From Siphonodentalium dalli (taxonomy: Eukaryota; Mollusca; Scaphopoda; Gadilida; Siphonodentaliidae): 64,000 nt of DNA. The notes beneath the pieces are model-generated. The model searched no databases. It had not been told where the DNA came from and saw nothing but the letters and a program-made list of their open reading frames with translations. Shown here piece after piece: positions 12,695 through 26,702 of this stretch. The DNA lies in assembly GCA_032622095.1 (NCBI GenBank), contig CP136063.1, positions 93,413,980-93,477,979 on the forward strand. The letters run 5' to 3'. Both the position numbers and the translations under genes were made by a program. Numbering within the stretch: position 1 is the first letter of the stretch; each line of letters opens with the position of its first letter.

Positions 12695-13874
12695 TGTTGT
12701 ATGAAAAACAGCACTACATGTAAATATAAAATGAAACAGTGCTACATCTTATTACAGATTATACATATAATTACACATATAATCAGTGACTACAGGCAGT
12801 CTAACAAAAATAAAGTTTCAGTGACACTCTATTCGAAGAGGGGGATAATATCATAATATCATCTGTTACAGTCAATGAAGCGATTATGAATCTGGAAAGC
12901 TGATATTTTTTCTAAGTAATAGATATCTACATGCATGACGCGTATAGTGTGTTTCAGAACGAAAAATTTGAATAAAATCAACAAATTTGTAAATTTAAAA
13001 ACAATTCAAACGTTATTGTATTCCATGTCCCAGTCCGGACATATACACCAAATTTCAATAATATTCATTGAGAAACAATGGACCAAACGCCATATAACAC
13101 CCCGTATACACCTTTTATTCATAGCCGGCCTCAGCCTCAGTATACATGTTGTAGTGTGTACCGAACTGACACACGTCGACTGGGACGAGTTAGCACTGGG
13201 GCGAGTAGGCCGATTCCGGCACCTTCTATCATTTGCAGCAGGTATCAGTTTACGCTGGTTTACGCGTAATTTAATTTAGAAAGTTCCCAATTAGTATCGT
13301 AAATAGAGCGACTGTATTTGACAGAGACTGCCTCTGTTATTGATTATCATCTTGTTATAATTAAAAAACGACAAACGCACATGCCGTTCAAACGTAGTAG
13401 TCTATATTCCCCATGTTAAACGACATCCGCAAATACAAAATAACGCTAACCTACTGCAAATGTTTTACACGACAACTGGTAACATATTTGAGCTGAATTC
13501 ATCTGATGTGGTATGATTCCTCAAAATAAACAACAAACCATCGTTACTTGGAAATGTAGTTTGGGCTAACATTTACACAAATCCTCCACCTTCTCTATCC
13601 CGACACACACGTCAGACGAGAAACAGCCATCAGAGAACCGCCCAAATTGGGCGAAATAACAGAGACCGTGGACTGAGAGCTCCCTTCTATCTACAGTTGT
13701 GTTCTGGCCTCATGACGTCACATGACCATCAAAATAGACCACGCGCTGGTAGGACCCACTCCCAATGTACCTTATACTTAATATTCGTTTGTGTTTTCAT
13801 AAACCGTAATGTGTATTGTTCAGGGAAAATTATATTAACAGCAATTATTTGGGTACTAGTGTACCTATACTGGA

Positions 13875-15345
13875 TCAAAGTGTAGCGTTACTCAGTTTGC
13901 ATTTATTCCGATCATGATGGGTGGGGGACGGTAATTTTAACAGGTGATGTGTCATTGTGTAGATATTTGAATACTCCACCCACTGGTAGCAAACAGAATA
14001 CGATGTTGTCATTGATGACATCATCAGAGGTAAAAGATCACGCAACGGCGATGAAAACACAAATATAATAGTCTGGTAGCTGATAGGATACCCCTGCACC
14101 GCCACCAGAGGAATTGACTTCACCCACTCAGTTCCGCATACGCCTCCTTTTTCTACCGACGAATTATTTCGGTCATATTGATTTAGTGTTCGTGAGAAGA
14201 AGGCCACAGGACTGTTGTTTTGGTTCACGATCACACTGTTGTTTTGGTTCACAATCACAATGCCCAAGGCATCTATCTGCATGGTTAGTGGTAGTTTTTC
14301 ATCAACTGCAGTCTTTACTGATTCAGAAATAAAAAAAATTCAGTTTACCAAAACACAAGACATCGCTTTCTTGAAGTGGAAATTTTTTCACAGAATTTAG
14401 CGGACTAACTACAGTGGAACAGTTCTTGGTCCAAATAGAGTAGTGTGCGAACATACCAAGTACTCTGGCTAACTCTGATCTATTTATAGATACAGACATT
14501 TCGAGCAGTGGACGCGTTCTTTCTGGATCGGGACACAGTTTACCATGATTTATCGTGTAACGTTGTAGGTTTATTTCAGCCTCTGAACATATTTATTTGT
14601 CCTGGTTGAACGACAGGTTGTGTTCCTTGGCGACCCTTAACACGGTCGTAATCAGCCTAATCAACTCCAGCCAATGTAATGTTGTTAACAAAGACGAATG
14701 TTTGTTTTATTTTGTCCGATTTCTTCAATAATGAAATCAGTGACACGTTGAAACGCCGCAACTCCGTTTGATATTCCAAATGGTATCCGGCAAAAATAGT
14801 ACAGTTTGCCATTTCTCGAATGTAGTATAGTCTCTCCGATTCTTGGATATGATCTGGTTATACACTTTTCGCAAGTCTAGCGTGGTTTACTCTTTATACA
14901 GCACTCGATAATTGACCAATATGTCAATTCGTGGCATGGGATATGTGTCATATTTGGGTGAAGCGATTTACTGTCATGTATATCACTATAGACGCTTCTT
15001 GTTGTCATTATTCTTCACAATAAGGACATATGAACGCAATGGTGATTTACTGGATTCAATTACTTCTTCAATCAGAAGCGTGTTATTTCGTTACTGATAA
15101 GTTCGTGGTCCGCGTTACTAAACTGTCACGACATAGTAGCAATTGGCCAACAATCATTGGTCAACTTGTCAAATATGGATTGCGGTTCGATATTTGCACG
15201 ATATTGCGTTTGCAATTTGGTTTCACAAATGGTCAGTTCTTTCTCGGATCCCCCAAAGGAAATAGTTAACATGTTCATGTTCTGACATATAGTCTCGACC
15301 AAGAATAATGTCCGTTACGAGGTTGTCTAGAACAAGAAGTCTCTC
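13875..15345 (-). pseudogene. broken LTR-retrotransposon pol (protease-RT-RNase H), copy 1
   Basis: Fragments of a Ty3/gypsy-like polyprotein can be read in shifting minus-strand frames. A protease-end phrase (DIILGRDYMSEHEH) lies near 15.28 kb. The RT N-terminal phrase SSKSPLRSYVLIVKN lies near 15.05 kb and the RT phrase FCRIPFGISNGVAAFQRV near 14.77 kb. Then come the connection phrase SELARVLGMFAHYS (near 14.45 kb) and the RNase H phrase SPVAFFSRTLNQ (near 14.2 kb). Stops and frameshifts interrupt all of them. No LTRs, gag or integrase were recognised. It copied itself by reverse transcription when alive and is now a relic. Confidence 0.75.
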
Positions 15346-15392
15346 GTTCTGATATGAACGTTTTGGAGTAACATTTGTTCCAAGCAGCTACC

Positions 15393-15817
15393 TTAAAGGT
15401 ACTCAATCCGATTAATCACCCCTCAGTTACTATTTATTTGGCTTCCAGGATAAAAAATATTTGATTCGAGTCGAGGAACCCATCCATCAAAGCTCCGATA
15501 TCGATTTTTGAGATCTTTTATTTTTCACCACCTGGAATATTTAGTGGCCCAGTAAAAAATACCAAATAGCGGATGAAGATGGATAACTCTAAAATCAAGT
15601 GGCTTTTTAGTCAGATATTTGACAAACTGGCAAAATTTCATGGTACAAAATGTTGATAAATAACAGGTTTTGGGCACTTTTATACTATAGTGGACTGTGG
15701 GTAGCATTAGTTTTGGGCAATTAATCGATTTTGATAACTGATGCGGCATTTCAAAAAAATTGTTGTTGTTGGAATCCGATGATATGGGGACCATCGAATC
15801 GGATTGAGTACCCTTAA
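15393..15817. mobile_element. TTAA-flanked MITE (copy 1)
   Basis: The element 15397-15813 starts AGGTACTCAATCCGATTA and ends with the inverted ATCGGATTGAGTACCC. TTAA flanks both sides (15393-15396 and 15814-15817). TTAA target duplication is typical of piggyBac-like and some related DNA transposons. No transposase inside. A minus-strand open frame of 124 codons spans it without recognisable domain. Confidence 0.7.
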
Positions 15818-15963
15818 ATAGCAGTATTTTAATGATTGGTAGCAAATGTGACTGTCTTTGACGTAGGCTCGAATTGACTTGTTGACGAATGAGCCTCAAC
15901 TACCAGCTTCGACAAGTGCTTTTAGTTGTGATTGTTGACCACTATCGCACCTGTAGCATTGTT

Positions 15964-16210
15964 TAAAGGTACTCAGTCCTATTAGACGCTCCTAAATTAC
16001 TATTTCTTTGGCTTTGGGGGTAGAAAATATTTGATTCGAGTCGAGGAACCCACCCATCAAAGCTCAGAGTGATTAGATATCTATTTTTGAAATCTATTAA
16101 GTTTCGGAGATGTGGGCCACAAGTTGACAAAACAACGTGCTCAAAACGGACTAATTGCGGGTGTACGATGGATAACTCTAAAATAAAGTGGGTACTGTTA
16201 ACAATAATAA
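15964..16210. repeat. solo diverged relative of the TTAA MITE (copy 1)
   Basis: TTAAAGGTACTCAGTCCTAT at 15964 and the following GATTCGAGTCGAGGAACCCA match the left half of the neighbouring MITE with substitutions. No right inverted end is found. Confidence 0.55.
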
Positions 16211-16465
16211 CCACTTGATTTTATAGATCTTATACTAATAATCAACTGAAGTCAGATATAATCAGGGAGTTTCCTATAGCCTTCAGTAAAGTAGCTAAAT
16301 AATTTTGTTTCAAAAGCATATCACCACTTCCAAAATTGTGTATAGATATGCATGATGACTCTACAAATACTGTTACGTAGGGTAGACACTCCATCACGTG
16401 AAGATGTCTAATTGACAATTTAAATAGAGGGGGTAAATATGAAGATGTATAACAGTATGCATATT

Positions 16466-16930
16466 TGATTGTCCCCCGAATTTTTTTTCGGGGGACTATT
16501 AAAATAGCCGGTGTCCGTCCGTCCGTGCGTCTGTGCGTCCGGAAATAGTTTCCGGATGATAACTTTAGTTTCGGTTATTAGATCAAAAGCTAATTTCATA
16601 GGTGAGTTTATCAGACCAAAATACAGGTTAAGTTCGAATATGGGTTTGCTCCGCCCATTTTTGCGAGAGTTATGGCCCATTTCGACTTAGAATCCTGTCA
16701 ATTTCTGGTTTCCGGATGATAACTTTAGTTTGTGTGATCATATCTGAATCTAATTTAGTATATGAGTTTATCAGCTCGAAATACAGATCAAGTTCGAATA
16801 TGGGTACGATCCACCCATTTTTGTCTGGTCCTTGTTATTTTTTTCTCAGAAAAGCTGATGCCCCCAATGAAGCCACTTTTTCGGCGGACACTGTGGCCGG
16901 ACGGCCTTTTATTAAACCTTCAAATTGAAT
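16466..16930. repeat. dispersed repeat headed by a GTCCCCCGAA hairpin (copy 1)
   Basis: A near-perfect hairpin GTCCCCCGAA / TTCGGGGGAC (16471-16496) is followed by a CCGTCCGTGCGTC run. Then come two ~160-bp units that each contain TTTCCGGATGATAACTTTAG, a GAGTTTATCAG phrase and a GTTCGAATATGGGT phrase. Family not named. Confidence 0.6.
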
Positions 16931-18495
16931 AACAAAACAAAACAAAACAAACAATAGTACCATCACATGTGTGGGCACCAGAACGTTTATTAGATATTTC
17001 AAGTTTCCCTGATCAGGCACACTACAAATATGATAACCACTATACAGTTCAATATAGGAAATACTTTATCCGCTCTAGTCTATCACTGACGTCGACATAG
17101 GTGTGTATATTATTTAGTATCAAGGAAGATGCCTAAGAGTTCCAATGATATTTTTTTTAATTAGCCCAATTTGTCGCACGGGGGGGGGGGCGTGTGGTGG
17201 TGGGCCACTGGCTGGATAGATTTGTTTTCAGAACCCACTCCCGGATACATGGTAGATTTGAGTTAATTTCTCACTTGTAGGTTCCCACTATTGAACAGAA
17301 CAGATCAAAGGAGATGTTTTTTTTTAAAGTTCTTTTTTTGCACTCTCTCCTATAATATATGTGTGTACTTTCTTCGACCATTACTCAAATTTAAGTCATG
17401 TGGAAACAATAGTTTTAATTATAATATAAACTTTCATTTAATCTCGACATTCAGTGGATCGAACTAAAGTTCAGATCTAAGGAGATTGTAACTCCATGTT
17501 TTCTGAGATAATATTTGGAATGTAGCACAATAATGCAGTAAGACTAAGCATGTTCCTGATTTGTTTTACCATTTTATGTATTGTATCTGAAAATAATAAC
17601 AATTTTCTTTGATGTTTTGGCATATCTTGTATAACATAGTAATATAATCAATTGGAAATGACCGGAATGATGCAACACCAAAACAAGTTATCATTCCATT
17701 AGTATCAAATTAATGAACGATTTGCTCTCGGGTACTGACTGATTTATCTATAAGTTTGACAGACCAAGGTAGCTCAGCGAATCGTGTGGGTGTTTGATCC
17801 ATTTGATTTTTTGCATTGGCGCCCGTGAACAGTGTGCATGTACATGATGCTGTATATATGGAGTCGATGGGAGTCTCCCGCTCGGCATATTCATGATTTC
17901 CCCAAGTAATTAAGGTATATAATTTTTATTACTAATGATAATCGATATTTCCGATCACCAACCACACCTGATTTCACAGGGGCATGTATCGAGCCCCGCT
18001 GCCCATCCCTTTGCACTGCCCCTATACGCCGACTCTATACTCGCCTGCTTTACGTTAATAGTGTTATAAAAGGACAAGAGGAACTTAGAAATCCCCCGTT
18101 TTACCATCGCTCGGAAATCGAAAAACATTAGCCCATTTATCCGAGCAATGGTATCGATATCGCCAATGGTGTGTTGGCGAAGGATTCATCTTTCAATCAG
18201 TACCACAAGCGCGTCCCCACCCCATTTCCATTTCTATCCATAGCATTTAATAAATGATTGACCACCGAATATTGTCTCGATCCAGAGAGCGTAAAAATCA
18301 AGATTGATCCACCTCAAAGAATATCTCGATCTGATTCTCCAAAATTCACCACCATCCAGTTTATAATTAAAAATCGATCATTCAACTAACACTCAACTCA
18401 ACACTAGTTCTTAGTGATGTTTTGTCGGCTAATAATTTATTTACTCATACAAATAAACTATTGTTATAACGACCAAATGACAGGGTAGTCCTGAA
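16931..18495. other. no gene seen (copy 1)
   Basis: AT-rich DNA with an AACAA microsatellite near 16930 and a poly-G run near 17181. No coding exon or transposon end was recognised. The same holds for the matching part of copy 2 (26703-28270). Confidence 0.5.
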
Positions 18496-18869
18496 ATGGT
18501 TCCTTTGCTTTCAGCAAGACTCTCAACAACAATCAATTTGTGTAACATTTAAATATAACTCCCCCGTGTTTACAACCATATAGCCCGACCCTAAACCTAA
18601 TACTAAACCTACATTGTATAAGGTAACCAAATCCCAGCCTATACATGCATACCATAATTGTAAACAACATATACTTCATTCTTTAGTTAGTATACACAAT
18701 ATGTAATTATCATCGTTGTTGCTGTCGTAGTCTCCAACGACATTGTCAGCATCACCATCATCAGTATCTCACACCACTATATACAAGAAAACTAAGATGC
18801 ATGCATCAGGTCGCCCGTGAACTATTTATCATAGAATTCTTGCAGCTATCGATTTACACATTTTGGAAT

Positions 18870-19234
18870 ATATGTCTGTATGTATGTGTGTGTGAATTCA
18901 TGTATGTATGTGTGTTATAGACTCGAACACTGCTCGACCGATCCGACTCGGATTTGGTATTTAACGTGTCAACCTGACCTCGCTCATATGCATGTTTCTG
19001 GACCTTGACCGATCCGACTAATATTTGTGTGTAGGACTACTTCGATCCCGGGAGCAATATGCACGGGTCCAATTTCACGTGCGACCATGTCATCGAACGT
19101 GCTGGTATAGGCATGTTTCTGGACCAATTGAAAAATAGTTTGTCCAGATGCTGTATATACCGGGTACTGTCCAGATGAAGGCGACCACAACGATATCCCT
19201 AAATAGCCCGAACGAAGTCGAGTACATCAGCTAG
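18870..19234 (+). mobile_element. Helitron-like 3' end (duplication copy 2)
   Basis: Copy of the element described at 9095-9459. The terminal CTAG is at 19231-19234, followed by T. Confidence 0.45.
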
Positions 19235-19554
19235 TATTATATATTTCTAGATTTAGTTACAAACTTTATACCTGTACATTGTACAAAGAAATGTTTGACA
19301 AATGTATCTATATCAATATTACCATCGGGGTCATTAAAAATTAGATACGACGAAACAAAATTTTGAAGGGTGCATGTGATTGTGAGGAATAATAGGATCA
19401 TAGGTAAATTTAATTTATGGACGCTTGTTAATTTTCATTGGACTACATGTATCAGGTAAATTTTTATATTTCAAATGATGACAGGAATGTGGAAAGTTGA
19501 ACTACCCAAGTAATACTGGCTATCCACACGCAGAGATATACATGTAAATAAAAA

Positions 19555-20035
19555 CCAAAATAGAAAATGGCTGCTGGCGACCATGTTTTCCAAAGAAATT
19601 CAAAGCATTCGATAGCTCCCATCTAGTGGTCACCCCGAAGATCAATATGAAGTTTGGTGACTATCAGATGGGGGATGTGGTCTGTAGAGGTGCTAAAGAA
19701 TTCAGTCATACAAAGAGTAAGATACAAAATTGCTGTCATGTTTTTAACGAAATTCGGAAAAAAATAGATTACTCTCATCCTGGTTATCCAGAAGATCATT
19801 GTGGAATCTGGTGACGATCGGACAAGGGATGTCGTCTGTGGGATCTACCAAATTATTTAGCCATAAAAATAGTAAAACTCAAGATCACCGCTGGCAGTGA
19901 TGTTTTCACAAGGAAATTTTGAGAAAAAAATATGGCTCCCGTCTAGTGGTGACCAATTGATTCAAATTTGAAATTTAACAGGGTATACTGCTGGTGGCCA
20001 TGTTTTCCCCGCAAATTTGACAGACTAATGAACAA
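19555..20035 (+). repeat. degenerate GACCATGTTTTCC-type repeat (copy 2)
   Basis: Copy of 9780-10260. Confidence 0.45.
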
Positions 20036-20084
20036 AACCACTGAATCCGTTGAATCAATATACGTATACACAAATATATATCTA

Positions 20085-20625
20085 CTAGCCGATGAGCCCG
20101 ACGTTGTCCGGGCTATTCAAAAACCAAATTTCAAGTCGATAGCTCTACCCAGCCCGACGATTTCAAGTCGATAGCTCCACCCGTTTCCGAGATCTCGTCT
20201 GCGCATGCGCGAAGCTGGCGTCGCACGGGCCCGGCGACCCGATAAAATTCGTATCCGGGGCAAGATACATTCACATACCAAATTTCAAGTCGATAGCTCC
20301 ACCCGTTTCCGAGATCTCGTCTGCGCATGCGCGAAGCTGGCGTCGCACGGGCCCGGCGACCCGATAAAATTCGTATCCGGGGCAAGATACATTCACATAC
20401 CAAATTTCAATTCGATAGCTCCACCCGTTTTCGAGATCTCGTCTGCGCATGCGCGAAGCGGGCACCGCACGGGCTCGCCAATACGACAACGTCCACCGCC
20501 TGTTCAAACTACACGCACGCACCAAGTTTCGTCCCGATCGGTCGAGAATCGTAGATTTGTATTAATGACAAACATACAGACAAACATACAGACAGACAGA
20601 CAAACAGACAGAGGTCTTCAAAATA
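20085..20625 (-). mobile_element. Helitron-like element end with three ~122-bp units (copy 2)
   Basis: Copy of 10310-10850. CTAG at 20085-20088 on the minus strand is followed by T, and the internal 122-bp units are retained. Confidence 0.6.
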
Positions 20626-20942
20626 TATATGAGATATATATATATGCATTGTTATCCACACTACTGGTATATAAAGGTACTGAAAATAACTATATTATAC
20701 TAGTATACACAAAATAAACCATATATTATGGCTATGGGTTCTAATATCCGAACATGACAGCTGAGAACTTGGTGTGAATTGAAGAGTAGTGGGGTCTCAA
20801 GAATATCTACCCCTCCACGTTAGAAACATGCCATTAAATAGCATAAGTATAATATAGCTCGAAGACAGAAGTGATCCATCAAACCGCTCTTAATTCAACC
20901 AGGTCATCACACCCCATGTATGGTAGATCACATGATGATCTA

Positions 20943-22469
20943 GGTGGAATCGGGCTTCTCAAAGTACCGCCGGTACCACACATGCCGGTACCGGTATCGA
21001 TACTTTGCTAGTACCGCGGTTCCGGTACCGGTACTGGCAAGCCATTTTATAGTTCTAGGTATATCTGGAGGTAATACAGTGCTGAAAATCACAAGCCACG
21101 AACTCTATTATTAACTTGAACTAATGATAATGTGATATCAGAATAAAGAAACTATTTCGGGATATTAGATATCATTTTGGAATATACTAACAAACTTTCC
21201 CGTATAGTTTAGTGATGCGCAAATGACAACATAGACAATTCAATCAACCAAAATGGAACTATTCGTTGCATACGTTTTGTGGTTTTAACTTATTGTTCTG
21301 CTGTGTGTGATAAACTGACAGAAAGTAACGCGACACACGTCGGTGGTTTCCACTTCACAATATTCAATCAGAATAAATGTATTTGCAAAGTCGCGCGGTC
21401 GGCCATTTTAAATCTAAACAATAATGAGTCAAGTTAGGCAACAATTTCTCTCCACGAGTTCCTATACCAAATATGAACTATCATGTCTATTCAGCAAATG
21501 ACATGTACATTGTGCACGGTTCGTGGATATTCGTTCCCAATTTTATTATATAACTGGAGGTTCCATGAGTCCCATTTAAATTCAAAATGGTCTACCTTAT
21601 ATATGCACACTGATACGACAAGTGAACGGGTACGTGTGTATGTGATTAATCAAAACGTGTGGGCCATACTTGTGGGTGGGTCGTTGGTGAATGATAAGAA
21701 ATTGTAACTGGGTTTAGTGTATAATTGCCACAACTGGGCAAAAATAAAGGCAAAAGCATAAGTTGCAATCACAAGTTCCCAACACAAAATAATCTTTGAA
21801 GATTAAAACAATATCACAAGGCCGTGCTTTCAAAGAATTGGAATTCAACCATTGAAGAGTTATAATAGACACATAAAAACCAGGAACCACCCTTCCGTGA
21901 CTGACCAATCGCGCCATGCATGAATACAATCACGACCGATGTGCATCGCATGTAGTTTAAAGAGCGAAACTTGATACTACTGTATTTTGCCAAACAGCCT
22001 GCTGTGTGGGTGAGGTCGTTGGTGAATAAATGATAATAAATTGTAACTGGGTTTAATGTATAAATGCCAGAACTGGGCAAAAATAAAGGCAAAAGCATAA
22101 GTTGCAATCACAAGTTCCCAACACAAAATAATCTTTGAAGATTAAAACAATATCACAAGGCCGTGCTTTCAAAGAATTGGAATTCAACCATGGAAGAGTT
22201 ATAATAGACACATAAAAACCAGGAACCACCCTTCCGTGACCGACCTCTCGCGCCATGAATACAATCACGATCGATGTGCATCGCGTGTATTTTAAAGAGC
22301 GAAACTTGATACTACTGTATTTTGCCAAACAGCCTGCTGATCTACGAACGTGCATATATGCAACCACAGTACCGAGTGCCGGCGGATCTGCACACCAATA
22401 CCGTTATCGCAAAAAATGCCCGAGTACGCGGTACCGGTACTGCGTACCGTTGAGAAGCCTGGGTGGAAT
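20943..22469. mobile_element. hAT-type MITE with 8-bp TSD (copy 2)
   Basis: Copy of the MITE at 11168-12694. The GGTGGAAT duplications are at 20943-20950 and 22462-22469. The internal 339-bp duplication is retained (about 21672-22341). Confidence 0.8.
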
Positions 22470-23649
22470 TGTTGTATGAAAAACAGCACTACATGTAAAT
22501 ATAAAATGAAACAGTGCTACATCTTATTACAGATTATACATATAATTACACATATAATCAGTGACTACAGGCAGTCTAACAAAAATAAAGTTTCAGTGAC
22601 ACTCTATTCGAAGAGGGGGATAATATCATAATATCATCTGTTACAGTCAATGAAGCGATTATGAATCTGGAAAGCTGATATTTTTTCTAAGTAATAGATA
22701 TCGACATGCATGACGCGTATAGTGTGTTTCAGAACGAAAAATTTGAATAAAATCAACAAATTTGTAAATTTAAAAACAATTCAAACGTTATTGTATTCCA
22801 TGTCCCAGTCCGGACATATACACCAAATTTCAATAATATTCATTGAGAAACAATGGACCAAACGCCATATAACACCCCGTATACACCTTTTATTCATAGC
22901 CGGCCTCAGCCTCAGTATACATGTTGTAGTGTGTACCGAACTGACACACGTCGACTGGGACGAGTTAGCACTGGGGCGAGTAGGCCGATTCCGGCACCTT
23001 CTATCATTTGCAGCAGGTATCAGTTTACGCTGGTTTACGCGTAATTTAATTTAGAAAGTTCCCAATTAGTATCGTAAATAGAGCGACTGTATTTGACAGA
23101 GACTGCCTCTGTTATTGATTATCATCTTGTTATAATTAAAAAACGACAAACGCACATGCCGTTCAAACGTAGTAGTCTATATTCCCCATGTTAAACGACA
23201 TCCGCAAATACAAAATAACGCTAACCTACTGCAAATGTTTTACACGACAACTGGTAACATATTTGAGCTGAATTCATCTGATGTGGTATGATTCCTCAAA
23301 ATAAACAACAAACCATCGTTACTTGGAAATGTAGTTTGGGCTAACATTTACACAAATCCTCCACCTTCTCTATCCCGACACACACGTCAGACGAGAAACA
23401 GCCATCAGAGAACCGCCCAAATTGGGCGAAATAACAGAGACCGTGGACTGAGAGCTCCCTTCTATCTACAGTTGTGTTCTGGCCTTATGACGTCACATGA
23501 CCATCAAAATAGACCACGCGCTGGTAGGACCCACTCCCAATGTACCTTATACTTAATATTCGTTTGTGTTTTCATAAACCGTAATGTGTATTGTTCAGGG
23601 AAAATTATATTAACAGCAATTATTTGGGTACTAGTGTACCTATACTGGA

Positions 23650-25117
23650 TCAAAGTGTAGCGTTACTCAGTTTGCATTTATTCCGATCATGATGGGTGGG
23701 GGACGGTAATTTTAACAGGTGATGTGTCATTGTGTAGATATTTGAATACTCCACCCACTGGTAGCAAACAGAATACGATGTTGTCATTGATGACATCATC
23801 AGAGGTAAAAGATCACGCAACGGCGATGAAAACACAAATATAATAGTCTGGTAGCTGATAGGATACCCCTGCACCGCCACCAGAGGAATTGACTTCACCC
23901 ACTCAGTTCCGCATACGCCTCCTTTTTCTACCGACGAATTATTTCGGTCATATTGATTTAGTGTTCGTGAGAAGAAGGCCACAGGACTGTTTTGGTTCAC
24001 GATCACACTGTTGTTTTGGTTCACAATCACAATGCCCAAGGCATCTATCTGCATGGTTAGTGGTAGTTTTTCATCAACTGCAGTCTTTACTGATTCAGAA
24101 ATAAAAAAAATTCAGTTTACCAAAACACAAGACATCGCTTTCTTGAAGTGGAATTTTTTTCACAGAATTTAGCGGACTAACTACAGTGGAACAGTTCTTG
24201 GTCCAAATAGAGTAGTGTGCGAACATACCAAGTACTCTGGCTAACTCTGATCTATTTATAGATACAGACATTTCGAGCAGTGGACGCGTTCTTTCTGGAT
24301 CGGGACACAGTTTACCATGATTTATCGTGTAACGTTGTAGGTTTATTTCAGCCTCTGAACATATTTATTTGTCCTGGTTGAACGACAGGTTGTGTTCCTT
24401 GGCGACCCTTAACACGGTCGTAATCAGCCTAATCAACTCCAGCCAATGTAATGTTGTTAACAAAGACGAATGTTTGTTTTATTTTGTCCGATTTCTTCAA
24501 TAATGAAATCAGTGACACGTTGAAACGCCGCAACTCCGTTTGATATTCCAAATGGTATCCGGCAAAAATAGTACAGTTTGCCATTTCTCGAATGTAGTAT
24601 AGTCTCTCCGATTCTTGGATATGATCTGGTTATACACTTTTCGCAAGTCTAGCGTGGTTTACTCTTTATACAGCACTCGATAATTGACCAATATGTCAAT
24701 TCGTGGCATGGGATATGTGTCATATTTGGGTGAAGCGATTTACTGTCATGTATATCACTATAGACGCTTCTTGTTGTCATTATTCTTCACAATAAGGACA
24801 TATGAACGCAATGGTGATTTACTGGATTCAATTACTTCTTCAATCAGAAGCGTGTTATTTCGTTACTGATAAGTTCGTGGTCCGCGTTACTAAACTGTCA
24901 CGACATAGTAGCAATTGGCCAACAATCATTGGTCAACTTGTCAAATATGGATTGCGGTTCGATATTTGCACGATATTGCGTTTGCAATTTGGTTTCACAA
25001 ATGGTCAGTTCTTTCTCGGATCCCCCAAAGGAAATAGTTAACATGTTCATGTTCTGACATATAGTCTCGACCAAGAATAATGTCCGTTACGAGGTTGTCT
25101 AGAACAAGAAGTCTCTC
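23650..25117 (-). pseudogene. broken LTR-retrotransposon pol (copy 2)
   Basis: Copy of the relic at 13875-15345, with the same stops and frameshifts plus a 3-nt deletion near 23987. Shared lesions show it was already dead before the segment duplicated. Confidence 0.75.
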
Positions 25118-25164
25118 GTTCTGATATGAACGTTTTGGAGTAACATTTGTTCCAAGCAGCTACC

Positions 25165-25589
25165 TTAAAGGTACTCAATCCGATTAATCACCCCTCAGTT
25201 ACTATTTATTTGGCTTCCAGGATAAAAAATATTTGATTCGAGTCGAGGAACCCATCCATCAAAGCTCCGATATCGATTTTTGAGATCTTTTATTTTTCAC
25301 CACCTGGAATATTTAGTGGCCCAGTAAAAAATACCAAATAGCGGATGAAGATGGATAACTCTAAAATCAAGTGGCTTTTTAGTCAGATATTTGACAAACT
25401 GGCAAAATTTCATGGTACAAAATGTTGATAAATAACAGGTTTTGGGCACTTTTATACTATAGTGGACTGTGGGTAGCATTAGTTTTGGGCAATTAATCGA
25501 TTTTGATAACTGATGCGGCATTTCAAAAAAATTGTTGTTCTTGGAATCCGATGATATGGGGACCATCGAATCGGATTGAGTACCCTTAA
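25165..25589. mobile_element. TTAA-flanked MITE (copy 2)
   Basis: Copy of 15393-15817. The element proper is 25169-25585, with TTAA on each side. Confidence 0.7.
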
Positions 25590-25735
25590 ATAGCAGTATT
25601 TTAATGATTGGTAGCAAATGTGACTGTCTTTGACGTAGGCTCGAATTGACTTGTTGACGAATGAGCCTCAACTACCAGCTTCGACAAGTGCTTTTAGTTG
25701 TGATTGTTGACCACTATCGCACCTGTAGCATTGTT

Positions 25736-25982
25736 TAAAGGTACTCAGTCCTATTAGACGCTCCTAAATTACTATTTCTTTGGCTTTGGGGGTAGAAAAT
25801 ATTTGATTCGAGTCGAGGAACCCACCCATCAAAGCTCAGAGTGATTAGATATCTATTTTTGAAATCTATTAAGTTTCGGAGATGTGGGCCACAAGTTGAC
25901 AAAACAACGTGCTCAAAACGGACTAATTGCGGGTGTACGATGGATAACTCTAAAATAAAGTGGGTACTGTTAACAATAATAA
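25736..25982. repeat. solo relative of the TTAA MITE (copy 2)
   Basis: Copy of 15964-16210. Confidence 0.5.
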
Positions 25983-26237
25983 CCACTTGATTTTATAGAT
26001 CTTATACTAATAATCAACTGAAGTCAGATATAATCAGGGAGTTTCCTATAGCCTTCAGTAAAGTAGCTAAATAATTTTGTTTCAAAAGCATATCACCACT
26101 TCCAAAATTGTGTATAGATATGCATGATGACTCTACAAATACTGTTACGTAGGGTAGACACTCCATCACGTGAAGATGTCTAATTGACAATTTAAATAGA
26201 GGTGGTAAATATGAAGATGTATAACAGTATGCATATT

Positions 26238-26702
26238 TGATTGTCCCCCGAATTTTTTTTCGGGGGACTATTAAAATAGCCGGTGTCCGTCCGTCCGTGC
26301 GTCTGTGCGTCCGGAAATAGTTTCCGGATGATAACTTTAGTTTCGGTTATTAGATCAAAAGCTAATTTCATAGGTGAGTTTATCAGACCAAAATACAGGT
26401 TAAGTTCGAATATGGGTTTGCTCCGCCCATTTTTGCGAGAGTTATGGCCCATTTCGACTTAGAATCCTGTCAATTTCTGGTTTCCGGATGATAACTTTAG
26501 TTTGTGTGATCATATCTGAATCTAATTTAGTATATGAGTTTATCAGCTCGAAATACAGATCAAGTTCGAATATGGGTACGATCCACCCATTTTTGTCTGG
26601 TCCTTGTTATTTTTTTCTCAGAAAAGCTGATGCCCCCAATGAAGCCACTTTTTCGGCGGACACTGTGGCCGGACGGCCTTTTATTAAACCTTCAAATTGA
26701 AT
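26238..26702. repeat. dispersed repeat headed by a GTCCCCCGAA hairpin (copy 2)
   Basis: Copy of 16466-16930. The hairpin is at 26243-26268. Confidence 0.6.

Larger units (their letters stand above)
8721..18495 (+). repeat. large tandem duplication, copy 1 (~9.77 kb)
   Basis: The sequence starting ATGGTTCCTTTGCTTTC at 8721 restarts at 18496 and then runs collinearly for about 9.77 kb. By eye I see about eight differences: substitutions near 12.93, 13.71, 15.77, 16.43 and 18.01 kb, a 3-nt indel near 14.21 kb, a change near 14.38 kb and one G in the poly-G run near 17.18 kb. All internal elements below occur in both copies. The junctions share only about AAT, so the breakpoints look microhomology-mediated. 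It could also be two haplotypes wrongly placed in series. Confidence 0.93.

Noticed and set aside
12935-13279. 114-codon plus-strand frame (copy at 22710-23054)
   Set aside because: No recognisable domain, overlapping alternative open frame, and identical in the duplicated copy. Too weak to call.
15525-15899. 124-codon minus-strand frame across the TTAA MITE
   Set aside because: Spans a MITE terminus and its flank, with no family resemblance.
17765-17810. tRNA-like phrase (GGTAGCTCAGCGAATCG)
   Set aside because: A D-arm-like phrase exists, but no matching T-arm or acceptor stem could be found.
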